Part shown: piece after piece, positions 1 to 5,601 of the stretch | How the letters are laid out: every line of letters begins with the position of its first letter | How positions within the stretch are numbered: the stretch's first letter is position 1 | Assembly (NCBI GenBank): GCA_020047835.1 | Contig: JAIFNJ010000112.1 | Location: 1-6,856, forward strand | Direction: 5' to 3' | From: Bacteroidota bacterium | GTDB lineage: Bacteria; Bacteroidota; Bacteroidia; Bacteroidales; SZUA-534 | Length of the DNA stretch: 6,856 nt | Notes under the pieces: generated by a model | Database searches by the model: none | The model's input: the letters and a program-made list of their open reading frames with translations, nothing else | Told to the model about the DNA's origin: nothing | Program-made: the position numbers and the translations under genes

Positions 1-2
1 TG

Positions 3-548
3 GATCATTCACGCGGATGGGCACAGCAATTTCATATTGGAGCTTTAAGAAATAACAATACCCGTTTATTCAATAATTTGGGTCCAGATACGGGCTTCGA
101 TTCGATTGGCGATAAACCCGTTGCCGAACCCTTATCTAAATTGCTCAATCGGTTGGATATGGAAGATAAACTGTGTAAAACAGTTTTATACAACCTCAAT
201 CCAAGAGACAATGAATTGTATGCAACCATGATTGGCAATTTCCAGGATGGAAGTGTTCCGGGGAAAATTCAATATGGATCCGGTTGGTGGTTCCTGGACC
301 AGAAAGATGGTATGGAAAAACAGATCAATGCGCTATCCAATTTAGGCTTGTTGAGTCGTTTTGTGGGTATGTTAACCGATTCCAGAAGTTTTCTGTCTTA
401 TACCCGTCACGAGTATTTCCGTCGTACGCTGTGTAATATCTTAGGAAACGATGTGGAAAACGGAGAAATTCCGTATGATATGGAATTGTTGGGACAAATG
501 GTAGAAAACATTAGTTTCAATAATGCAAAAAACTATTTCAATTTTTAA
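3..548 (+). CDS. uxaC: Uronate (glucuronate/galacturonate) isomerase UxaC, C-terminal part
   Basis: Cytoplasmic enzyme that isomerises D-glucuronate to D-fructuronate and D-galacturonate to D-tagaturonate, the first step after hexuronate uptake. The reading frame is open from base 3 to the TAA at 546-548, giving 181 residues. The start lies outside the window, and the family is about 470 residues, so roughly the last 38% is present. Recognisable UxaC blocks, by visible residue, are GWAQQFHIGALRNNNTR (5-21), LGPDTGFDSIGD (26-37), then NPRDNE, GSGWWF, and MLTDSRSFLSYTRHEYFRR near the C-terminus. A TTG at 78-80 could be mistaken for a start, but the conserved family sequence continues upstream of it in frame, so it is an internal Leu codon. 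The gene sits 103 bp before kdgK on the same strand, which fits a hexuronate cluster. Family assignment is very secure. Confidence 0.96.
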   Translation, partial: DHSRGWAQQFHIGALRNNNTRLFNNLGPDTGFDSIGDKPVAEPLSKLLNRLDMEDKLCKTVLYNLNPRDNELYATMIGNFQDGSVPGKIQYGSGWWFLDQKDGMEKQINALSNLGLLSRFVGMLTDSRSFLSYTRHEYFRRTLCNILGNDVENGEIPYDMELLGQMVENISFNNAKNYFNF

Positions 549-587
549 GATTAAGTTACTTTTCCCGTCTTTTGGTACGGACAGAAC

Positions 588-617
588 TTTGCTAAATTGA
601 TAAAAATAGTAGATTTG
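588..617 (+). promoter_or_regulatory. Bacteroidetes-type promoter upstream of kdgK
   Basis: A -33 element TTTG (588-591) is followed after 18 bp by TAGATTTG (610-617), an exact match to the Bacteroidetes -7 consensus TAnnTTTG. Transcription should start near 622-626, leaving a leader of about 25-30 nt before the kdgK ATG at 652. This gives kdgK-eda-exuT a promoter of its own in addition to any read-through from uxaC. The call rests on sequence match only. Confidence 0.65.
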
Positions 618-629
618 CAATCGATTGCA
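616..629. promoter_or_regulatory. Putative LacI-family repressor operator
   Basis: TGCAATCGATTGCA is a perfect 14-bp palindrome with a central CG and fits the LacI/GalR-family operator pattern TGnAAnCGnTTnCA at every fixed position. It overlaps the last two bases of the predicted -7 box and covers the predicted transcription start, where a bound repressor would block initiation. The likely ligand would be a uronate or KDG pathway intermediate, but the regulator gene is not in this window. The palindrome is seen directly; the binding family is inferred. Confidence 0.6.
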
Positions 630-651
630 TAACCCGTAAAATAATATAGAA

Positions 652-1683
652 ATGAAAGTAGTTACTTTTGGTGAGATCATGTTGCGTCTAGCCACTCCAG
701 GCTATTTGCGGTTTAGTCAGACTGATAATTTAACAGCCACTTTTGGTGGTGGTGAAGCTAACGTAGCTGTCTCGCTTGCCAATTTTGGTATTCCGGTTGA
801 TTTTGTAACCCGTTTGCCTAAAAATGATATCGCACAGTCTTGCGTTATGGATTTAAGAAAATACGGAGTAGGAGTTGACCAGATTGTTTATGGCGGCGAC
901 CGTATTGGTATTTATTTTCTGGAAACAGGTGCTGTAAGCCGCGGTAGCAAGGTTGTTTACGATCGTGCTCATTCTGCTGTTTCTGAAATTAAGTCAGGAA
1001 TGATTGATTGGGATAAGGTTTTTGAAGGCGTAAACTGGTTTCACTGGACAGGTATTACTCCTGCAATTTCGCAGGGAGCGGCCGATGTATGTCTGGAAGC
1101 CATTCATAAAGCTAATGAAAAAGGAATTACCGTTTCGTGCGATTTGAACTATCGTAAAAACTTATGGAACTACGGTAAAAAGGCCGGTGAAGTGATGCCT
1201 GCATTGGTTGCCGGAACCGATGTGATTTTGGGTAATGAAGAAGATGCCGAAAAAGTATTGGGCATTAAACCTGAAGGAGTTGATGTAACCGGTGGTCATG
1301 TGGAAGCTGCAGCCTATGAATCTGTTTCAAAACAGATTATGACAAAATTTCCACGTTGTAAGAAAGTAATTACTACTTTGCGTGGGTCAATCAATGCCAA
1401 CCATAACAGTTGGTCGGGTGTACTTTGGGATGGAAAAACTTTGTTTGAAGCCCCAACTTACCAAATTACTGATATTGTTGACCGTGTTGGTGGTGGCGAT
1501 TCATTTATGGGTGGTTTGATCTATGGTTTGCTGACTTATACCAGTGACGATCAGAAAGCACTGAATTTTGCAGTTGCTGCCTCGTGTTTGAAACATACCA
1601 TTTACGGCGATTACAACCAGGTAACCGTTGATGAGGTTGAAAAACTGATGGGAGGCGATGCCTCTGGCAGAGTAGCCAGATAG
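652..1683 (+). CDS. kdgK: 2-keto-3-deoxygluconate kinase (PfkB/ribokinase family)
   Basis: Cytoplasmic kinase that phosphorylates 2-keto-3-deoxy-D-gluconate (KDG) with ATP to KDPG, the substrate of the aldolase encoded next. The 343 residues match the usual KdgK length. The N-terminal PfkB substrate-binding block FGGGEANVAVSLANFG is at residues 31-46, and DLNYRKNLW is at 164-172. The C-terminal PfkB signature DRVGGGDSF is at 277-285, with the GGGD anion hole and D283 as the expected catalytic base. The ATG at 652 places MKVVTFGEIMLRL at the family N-terminus, and no Shine-Dalgarno is seen, as is normal in this phylum. The upstream gap holds a promoter and a LacI-type operator. Other sugar kinases of the family are possible in principle, but position between uxaC and eda makes KdgK the clear choice. 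Confidence 0.95.
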   Translation: MKVVTFGEIMLRLATPGYLRFSQTDNLTATFGGGEANVAVSLANFGIPVDFVTRLPKNDIAQSCVMDLRKYGVGVDQIVYGGDRIGIYFLETGAVSRGSKVVYDRAHSAVSEIKSGMIDWDKVFEGVNWFHWTGITPAISQGAADVCLEAIHKANEKGITVSCDLNYRKNLWNYGKKAGEVMPALVAGTDVILGNEEDAEKVLGIKPEGVDVTGGHVEAAAYESVSKQIMTKFPRCKKVITTLRGSINANHNSWSGVLWDGKTLFEAPTYQITDIVDRVGGGDSFMGGLIYGLLTYTSDDQKALNFAVAASCLKHTIYGDYNQVTVDEVEKLMGGDASGRVAR

Positions 1684-1691
1684 TTTTCAAC

Positions 1692-1767
1692 TTGGATATT
1701 GGTTATTGAGAGTTGGATATTGGGACTTAAAACTCAAAATAACCAATATAGAATAACCAATATCCAA
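1692..1767. repeat. Inverted AT-rich repeat cluster in the kdgK-eda gap
   Basis: TTGGATATTGGTTATT (1692-1707) is matched by its perfect 16-bp reverse complement at 1752-1767. A second direct copy, TTGGATATTGG, is at 1713-1723, and a further inverted copy, AATAACCAATAT, is at 1738-1749. A short trace (AATAACCAAT) follows at 1781-1790. Several mutually exclusive hairpins are possible. In one, 1696-1707 pairs with 1738-1749 and, after a 2x2 mismatch, 1710-1714 pairs with 1731-1735. In another, 1692-1707 pairs with 1752-1767. No T-run follows, so it is not a standard terminator. It may be an RNA processing or attenuation element, or a remnant of a dispersed repeat. Confidence 0.75.
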
Positions 1768-1806
1768 TTTAGCAATATTGAATAACCAATTTCCTTGTTC
1801 AAGACT

Positions 1807-1841
1807 AACTTGAAACCTGGAACTTGCAACTTTAAACTGAA
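1807..1841 (+). repeat. Five-copy heptanucleotide tandem repeat (AACYTGN-like) before eda
   Basis: Five consecutive 7-bp units, AACTTGA, AACCTGG, AACTTGC, AACTTTA and AACTGAA, run without gaps and end three bases before the eda ATG at 1845. The copies are imperfect and become more diverged toward the gene. The tract occupies the untranslated stretch where the ribosome would load, so a change in copy number would alter the leader by multiples of 7 nt. No function can be assigned from sequence alone. Confidence 0.75.
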
Positions 1842-1844
1842 TTT

Positions 1845-2516
1845 ATGGCACGTTTTACAAGAATTGAAGTAGCAATAAAAATGAAAGAGACCGGTATGGT
1901 TCCGGTTTTCTACCACAAAGACGCCAACGTTTGCAAACAGGTTGTAAAAGCCTGTTATGATGGTGGCGTTCGTGTTTTCGAATTTACCAATCGTGGCGAT
2001 TTTGCTCATGAAGTATTTGCTGAAATCTCGAAATGGGCAGTTAAAGAAGCACCGGAAATGATTTTGGGAGTTGGTTCGGTGATTGATAGTGCAACCGCTG
2101 CGCTATACATACAGTTGGGATCCAACTTTATTGTTTCTCCACTGATCGATGAAGACACTGCCCGTTTTTGCAACCGTCGCAAAATTGCATGGAGTCCGGG
2201 TTGTGGTTCGGTAACCGAAATCAACCGCGCTCACGAATTGGGTGCCGAAGTGGTGAAAGTATTCCCTGGTTCATCGGTGGGCGGTCCTGATTTTGTTTCA
2301 GGAGTAAAAGGCCCGATGCCTTGGGCCAGCATTATGCCAACAGGTGGTGTTTCTCCTGATGAAGCCAATCTGAAAGGCTGGTTTAAAGCTGGTGTACATT
2401 GTGTTGGAATGGGCTCTCAATTATTTCCTAAGGAAGTGATTGAGTCAGGCAATTACAATGCAATAACTGAAAAATGTAGAGAAGCATTGACTATTATTGA
2501 AAAATTAAGAACATAG
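1845..2516 (+). CDS. eda: 2-dehydro-3-deoxy-phosphogluconate (KDPG) aldolase
   Basis: Class I aldolase that splits KDPG into pyruvate and glyceraldehyde-3-phosphate, the last step of uronate catabolism and of the Entner-Doudoroff pathway. The protein has 223 residues, close to the usual 205-225. The family landmarks are present in order: the catalytic Glu in VFEFTNRG (E46), the GVGSVID turn (75-81), the strand FIVSP (95-99), the Schiff-base Lys in EVVKVFPG (K138), and the phosphate-binding PTGGV (165-169). The ATG at 1845 gives the expected N-terminus, and no Shine-Dalgarno is visible. The gene lies 161 bp after kdgK, across a repeat-rich gap, and 32 bp before the transporter, so co-transcription with both is likely. 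Some family members also cleave 4-hydroxy-2-oxoglutarate or KDPGal; the sequence does not settle that. Confidence 0.95.
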   Translation: MARFTRIEVAIKMKETGMVPVFYHKDANVCKQVVKACYDGGVRVFEFTNRGDFAHEVFAEISKWAVKEAPEMILGVGSVIDSATAALYIQLGSNFIVSPLIDEDTARFCNRRKIAWSPGCGSVTEINRAHELGAEVVKVFPGSSVGGPDFVSGVKGPMPWASIMPTGGVSPDEANLKGWFKAGVHCVGMGSQLFPKEVIESGNYNAITEKCREALTIIEKLRT

Positions 2517-2548
2517 ACTGACTAGTATAAACTAATAAAACTTAATTA

Positions 2549-3883
2549 ATGAACCAACTCAAAACAATCGGGAATTACCGGTGGACAATATGTGCACTGG
2601 TCTTTTTTGCAACAACTATCAACTATCTCGACCGTCAGGTCATCAGTTTATTGAAGCCGTTTCTTGAAGAAGATGGCGTTTTTGGAACAGATCCCGCCCA
2701 TTATGAATCAATTTATGCCAATCTTGTAATTGCTTTCCAGGTGGCATATGCTTCGGGTATGCTTTTGGTTGGTGGAATTATTGATAAGTTTGGAACAAAA
2801 AAGGGTTATGCACTATCATTATTTGGATGGAGTTTAGCCGCAATAGGTCATGCATTTGCAAAAACTCCTTTTGGATTTGGTGTAGCCCGTGCAGCATTAG
2901 GAGTTCCTGAAGCTGGAAACTTTCCTGCAGCAATAAAAACCACTGCAGAATGGTTCCCTAAGAAAGAACGGGCTTTGGCTACCGGAATTTTTAATTCAGG
3001 AACTAATGTCGGAGCTATTATTGCACCTATTGTTGTGCCATTGATTGCAGTTACTATGGGGTGGCAATGGGCTTTTATTATCACAGGTGCAGTTGGTTTA
3101 ATATGGCTGTTTTTTTGGTGGGTAATGTATGACACTCCAGAAAATAAATTGGCAAAAGGTCAGTTAAAGCAGAGTGAATACGATCATATTATGAGCGATA
3201 AAGAAGAGACTGTGGCTGCTGATGGTTCAGAATTTAAAAAAGTTAGTTGGTTTAAATTATTGACATATAGACAAACATGGGCATTCTTTTTGGGTAAATT
3301 ATTAACCGACCCGGTTTGGTGGTTTTTCCTTTTCTGGTTGCCTGCCTTCCTTAAAGAGCAATATGGACTTACTGGTACGCAGGTGAGTTTTCCAATCGCA
3401 ATTGTTTATACGATGACGACCTTTGGTAGTATTTTTGGTGGTTGGTTACCTAAATATTTTATCGAACACGGAATGGATGCCAACAAAGCACGTAAAAAAG
3501 CGATGTTTATTTATGCGTTGTTTCCATTATTGGTGCTATCGGCCCAATATCTTGGAGGTTTCAATATGTGGTTCGCCGTTATTATTATCGGTATTGCCGC
3601 ATCGGCGCACCAGGCATGGTCTGCCAATATTTTTACCACAGTTTCTGATATGTTTCCAAAACGTGCAATCGCGTCTGTTACCGGGATTGGTGGTATGGCC
3701 GGTGCAGTTGGTGGAATTATGATTGCAAAATCTGCAGGTTTATTGTTTGACCATTATAAAGCCTTAGGCGACATTAAAATCGGATATGGAATCATGTTTA
3801 TGATTTGCGCTACAGCTTACATTATTGCATGGTTTGTAATGCACGCTCTAGTTCCAAAATTTAAAAAGATTGAGCTTGATTAG
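2549..3883 (+). CDS. exuT: MFS hexuronate transporter, ExuT-like (ACS family)
   Basis: Inner-membrane proton symporter of the anion:cation symporter branch of the major facilitator superfamily, expected to import glucuronate and/or galacturonate for the enzymes encoded upstream. The 444 residues are a normal length. The first membrane helix carries the branch signature TINYLDRQVISLL (23-35). GGIIDKFGTKKGY (75-87) is the loop 2-3 MFS motif. EAGNFPAAIK (121-130), WFPKKERALATGIFNSG (135-151) and the late TVSDMFPKRAIASVTG (364-379) are characteristic of ACS transporters. A charged central loop at about 195-232 separates the two six-helix halves. The ATG at 2549 lies 32 bp after eda in an AT-rich spacer, and a strong terminator follows the stop. 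Exact substrate is inferred from the operon; tartrate or other sugar-acid anions cannot be excluded by sequence. Confidence 0.9.
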   Translation: MNQLKTIGNYRWTICALVFFATTINYLDRQVISLLKPFLEEDGVFGTDPAHYESIYANLVIAFQVAYASGMLLVGGIIDKFGTKKGYALSLFGWSLAAIGHAFAKTPFGFGVARAALGVPEAGNFPAAIKTTAEWFPKKERALATGIFNSGTNVGAIIAPIVVPLIAVTMGWQWAFIITGAVGLIWLFFWWVMYDTPENKLAKGQLKQSEYDHIMSDKEETVAADGSEFKKVSWFKLLTYRQTWAFFLGKLLTDPVWWFFLFWLPAFLKEQYGLTGTQVSFPIAIVYTMTTFGSIFGGWLPKYFIEHGMDANKARKKAMFIYALFPLLVLSAQYLGGFNMWFAVIIIGIAASAHQAWSANIFTTVSDMFPKRAIASVTGIGGMAGAVGGIMIAKSAGLLFDHYKALGDIKIGYGIMFMICATAYIIAWFVMHALVPKFKKIELD

Positions 3884-3909
3884 TCTCGTTTTGTGATATA
3901 AGAAATAGT

Positions 3910-3945
3910 AAGGAAGCAGGTCGTTTGGCCTGCTTCTTTAATTTT
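3910..3945 (+). terminator. Intrinsic terminator of the uronate cluster
   Basis: GAAGCAGG (3913-3920) pairs perfectly with CCTGCTTC (3929-3936) around an 8-nt loop. One G:U pair and two A:T pairs extend the stem down to 3910/3939. It is followed by TTTAATTTT. It lies 26 bp after the transporter stop and marks the end of the hexuronate transcription unit. Confidence 0.9.
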
Positions 3946-4040
3946 ATGATGCTCGTGTTAACAACCTTTGTGAATATTGATTGTTTATAGGGGCAATAGA
4001 ATCGATCATCATGTCGTTTTCTTCTTAATATTGCAACTGA

Positions 4041-4340
4041 ATGAATTTATTTAAAAAGATAGGACTATTTGTAGTGTTTCTTGTAACATTATCTCAGGCA
4101 ATGGGAAGCTCAATTTCTTGTTTTCAGGAGCAATTGATTGCAATTGAAAACAACGAGAATAGTAGTCCTTCCAACGAATATTTTTCTTTGGATTTTGATG
4201 AGATTGAAGACGAAAACACAATAAATACAACTGTTCCCTGCTTTTGTGTTATTATTCTTGAACAACCAATTGCAGGGAAAAATTATCAATTCGATACATC
4301 ATTTAACTTCACTTTTTGGCAACCGCCTAAAATTTTGTGA
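4041..4340 (+). CDS. Small predicted secreted protein of unknown function
   Basis: I do not recognise this 99-residue protein. Residues 1-20 look like a Sec signal peptide: basic MNLFKK, a hydrophobic core of about a dozen residues, and a likely cleavage after SQA (A20). The mature part would be about 79 residues and acidic in the middle (DFDEIEDE, 51-58). It has three cysteines (C27, C67, C69), the last two in a CFC motif, and ends in FTFWQPPKIL. A Cys-rich body with a Pro-Pro near the end recalls small exported Bacteroidetes proteins found beside metal-efflux systems, but no such system is nearby and the match is loose. C27 follows SSIS and is not a lipobox. The gene stands alone, with 157 bp upstream and 226 bp downstream empty of genes, and no convincing promoter. 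The intact frame and good signal peptide support a real gene. Confidence 0.6.
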   Translation: MNLFKKIGLFVVFLVTLSQAMGSSISCFQEQLIAIENNENSSPSNEYFSLDFDEIEDENTINTTVPCFCVIILEQPIAGKNYQFDTSFNFTFWQPPKIL

Positions 4341-4566
4341 ATATTAATTCAACAGGATGATTTCCACGTACAGATTTAATCTGCTTTTGTAATAACAGCA
4401 ATCTGTCTGAAATATTAATTACCCTTCGATAAATTTTAGGAATGGTTGTGATTTAAGGTTTTTCCTAAATTATGTCACATTCTTTCCAATATCAGGTATC
4501 CTGTTTGAAAACTCGTTTAGTAAATGAAGTTTTATATTGTAATAATGAACTAAAAATTAATGTATT
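4341..4566. other. AT-rich intergenic region with one imperfect stem-loop
   Basis: No open frame of note is seen here. The clearest structure is an imperfect inverted repeat. ATAA (4429-4432) plus TTTAGGAA (4435-4442) pair with TTCCTAAATTAT (4462-4473), with a 2-nt bulge and a 19-nt loop. No T-run follows, so it is a poor terminator for the upstream gene. Near the end, TTTG (4504-4507) and TATATTG (4533-4539) resemble Bacteroidetes promoter boxes, but the -7 box lacks one T and the 25-bp spacing is long. Any promoter for the TerB-like gene is therefore uncertain. Confidence 0.4.
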
Positions 4567-4936
4567 ATGGATTTCTTAGAACACTTTGACCACCCAAGTA
4601 AAAAACAAGATAAGGAACATTTTAATCATCTCATTCAAATGGCGTTAGCCGATGGAAAGATTGAAGATGCCGAATTGAAAATGTTGCATCGGATTGGTAG
4701 TAAAATGGGATTAACCACTCCTGAAATTGACAATTTGCTGGAGGCAAGTAAAAATTCGGCCTATATTCCTCCTTATGAATTATCAAAACGATTTTCTCAA
4801 CTGTACGACATTATCAACAGGATTTACAGAGCAGGAAATTCCAATTCTTCTAGCCTTGTTGATTAATGGAATAAAAAATAATGAAGATGAAGATGACCTC
4901 TTTGATCTGTATAAAAAAAGAAGATTAGTTAAATAG
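4567..4936 (+). pseudogene. TerB-like (tellurite-resistance B family) protein, broken by internal deletion and frameshift
   Basis: TerB-like proteins are small cytoplasmic helical-bundle proteins, often built of two similar halves, each with an acidic ADG-x-I-x-x-x-E loop. No enzymatic activity is known. Here the first half is intact: MALADGKIEDAELKML (25-40), then GLTTPEIDNLL (48-58). The frame continues to LYDIIN (79-84), runs into unrelated residues and stops at TAA 4864-4866 after 99 aa. In the +1 frame, from base 4820 to the TAG at 4934-4936, the family's C-terminus reads on: GFTEQEIPILLALL, then DEDDLFDLYKKRRLVK. GFTEQEIPILL mirrors GLTTPEIDNLL of the first half, so the second ADG loop and helix (about 20 residues) are missing at about 4815-4820. 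The lost length must be 2 modulo 3, roughly 59-68 nt. A truncated 99-aa product could still be made. The VTT gene follows 13 bp later. Confidence 0.75.
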
Positions 4937-4949
4937 ATAGGATGATATT

Positions 4950-5549
4950 ATGATCAGATATGAAAAATTAGTTGTACTGAATCGTTATTACAGAATAACG
5001 AATTTCTATGGATTTTTAAAAGATACTGCTATAAAAGGAGGAATTGTGATCTTCCTCTTTGTTGCCCTATTATTGGCTTTAGAGTATTTTTTCTTCGATT
5101 TTAATTCGTTACTCAATACATTGGTCGAAAGTTTTTCGACTGCATCAATTTTTATAGTTTTCCTGATTTCTGAAACGGTCTTAGGCTTGCTCCCTCCTGA
5201 AATTTTTATTGCATGGAGTTCAAAATCGGCCACCCCCTGGCTATTTTTGTTTATTATAGCAAGTTTGTCTTATGTTGGTGGGGTTATAGCTTATTTTGTG
5301 GGTCAGCAGCTAAACCGAATTCCATCAATTAAGAATCACATCGAGAATAAAATTGCTTTGCACATTAATAATCTTCGGAAATGGGGTGGCTTTTTTGTAT
5401 TAGTTGGGGCTATGTTGCCATTACCTCATTCTATGGTTAGCCTGGCTTGTGGTTTAATAAAGTACGATCTGAAAAACTATTTGGCCTGGGCACTTTTCAG
5501 GTATTTACGTTTTGTGCTTTATGCCCTGGTTATTTTTCAAGTTTTTTGA
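4950..5549 (+). CDS. VTT/DedA-like (SNARE-associated) integral membrane protein
   Basis: Predicted inner-membrane protein of 199 residues in the broad VTT/DedA superfamily, several members of which move lipids across membranes or support envelope homeostasis. Hydrophobic segments lie at about 30-48, 65-88 (a half-buried stretch with LGLLPPE at 78-84), 97-118, 147-170 and 177-198. The family order is visible: the re-entrant LLPPEIFIAW, then SYVGGVIAYFVGQQLNRIP (107-125), an amphipathic linker, and GGFFVLVGAMLPLPHSMVSL (146-165). The second re-entrant loop has LPLPH where classical DedA proteins have an arginine-bearing FIPGxR motif, so this is a divergent subgroup. The ATG at 4950 follows the TerB-like pseudogene by 13 bp, suggesting one transcript. 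Its substrate cannot be deduced. A strong terminator follows. Confidence 0.75.
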   Translation: MIRYEKLVVLNRYYRITNFYGFLKDTAIKGGIVIFLFVALLLALEYFFFDFNSLLNTLVESFSTASIFIVFLISETVLGLLPPEIFIAWSSKSATPWLFLFIIASLSYVGGVIAYFVGQQLNRIPSIKNHIENKIALHINNLRKWGGFFVLVGAMLPLPHSMVSLACGLIKYDLKNYLAWALFRYLRFVLYALVIFQVF

Positions 5550-5552
5550 TTC

Positions 5553-5599
5553 AGAAAGCCCTTTGTGTTTAAGTTTCGCAAAGGGCTTTCTTTTTTTTT
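5553..5599 (+). terminator. Intrinsic terminator after the VTT gene, in a convergent gap
   Basis: AGAAAGCCCTTTG (5553-5565) and CAAAGGGCTTTCT (5579-5591) form a perfect 13-bp stem with a 13-nt loop, followed by an unbroken run of nine T (5591-5599). It is fully canonical for + strand transcription. It also lies 11 bp beyond the - strand reductase stop, but on that strand the stem is followed by TGAATCAAAAAA, so it would act weakly there. Confidence 0.93.
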
Positions 5600-5601
5600 C
5601 T

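Noticed and set aside
78..80. TTG as the start codon of uxaC
   Set aside because: Conserved UxaC sequence (HIGALRNNNTR) lies in frame upstream, so the true start is outside the window.
565..580. Possible terminator after uxaC (CCGT...ACGG)
   Set aside because: The stem is only 4 bp with an 8-nt loop and no T-run follows.
2848..3135. 95-aa open frame on the - strand within exuT
   Set aside because: It lies antisense inside a clearly conserved transporter gene, and its residues look like a reverse reading of membrane helices.
4026..4033. TAATATTG as a -7 promoter box for the small secreted protein gene
   Set aside because: One mismatch to TAnnTTTG, no TTTG at the right distance upstream, and only 7 bp from the start codon, leaving almost no leader.
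4727..4936. Independent 69-aa gene starting at the ATG at 4727
   Set aside because: Its first 31 residues are the out-of-frame reading of the TerB-like gene. Only the part from base 4820 on resembles a protein, and that is the displaced TerB C-terminus.
4041..5549. The secreted protein, TerB-like gene and VTT gene as a coordinated tellurite-resistance or phage-defence cassette
   Set aside because: No TerC/TerD/TerE, nuclease, NTPase or other effector is present, the TerB-like gene is broken, and a 226-bp gap separates the first gene from the others.
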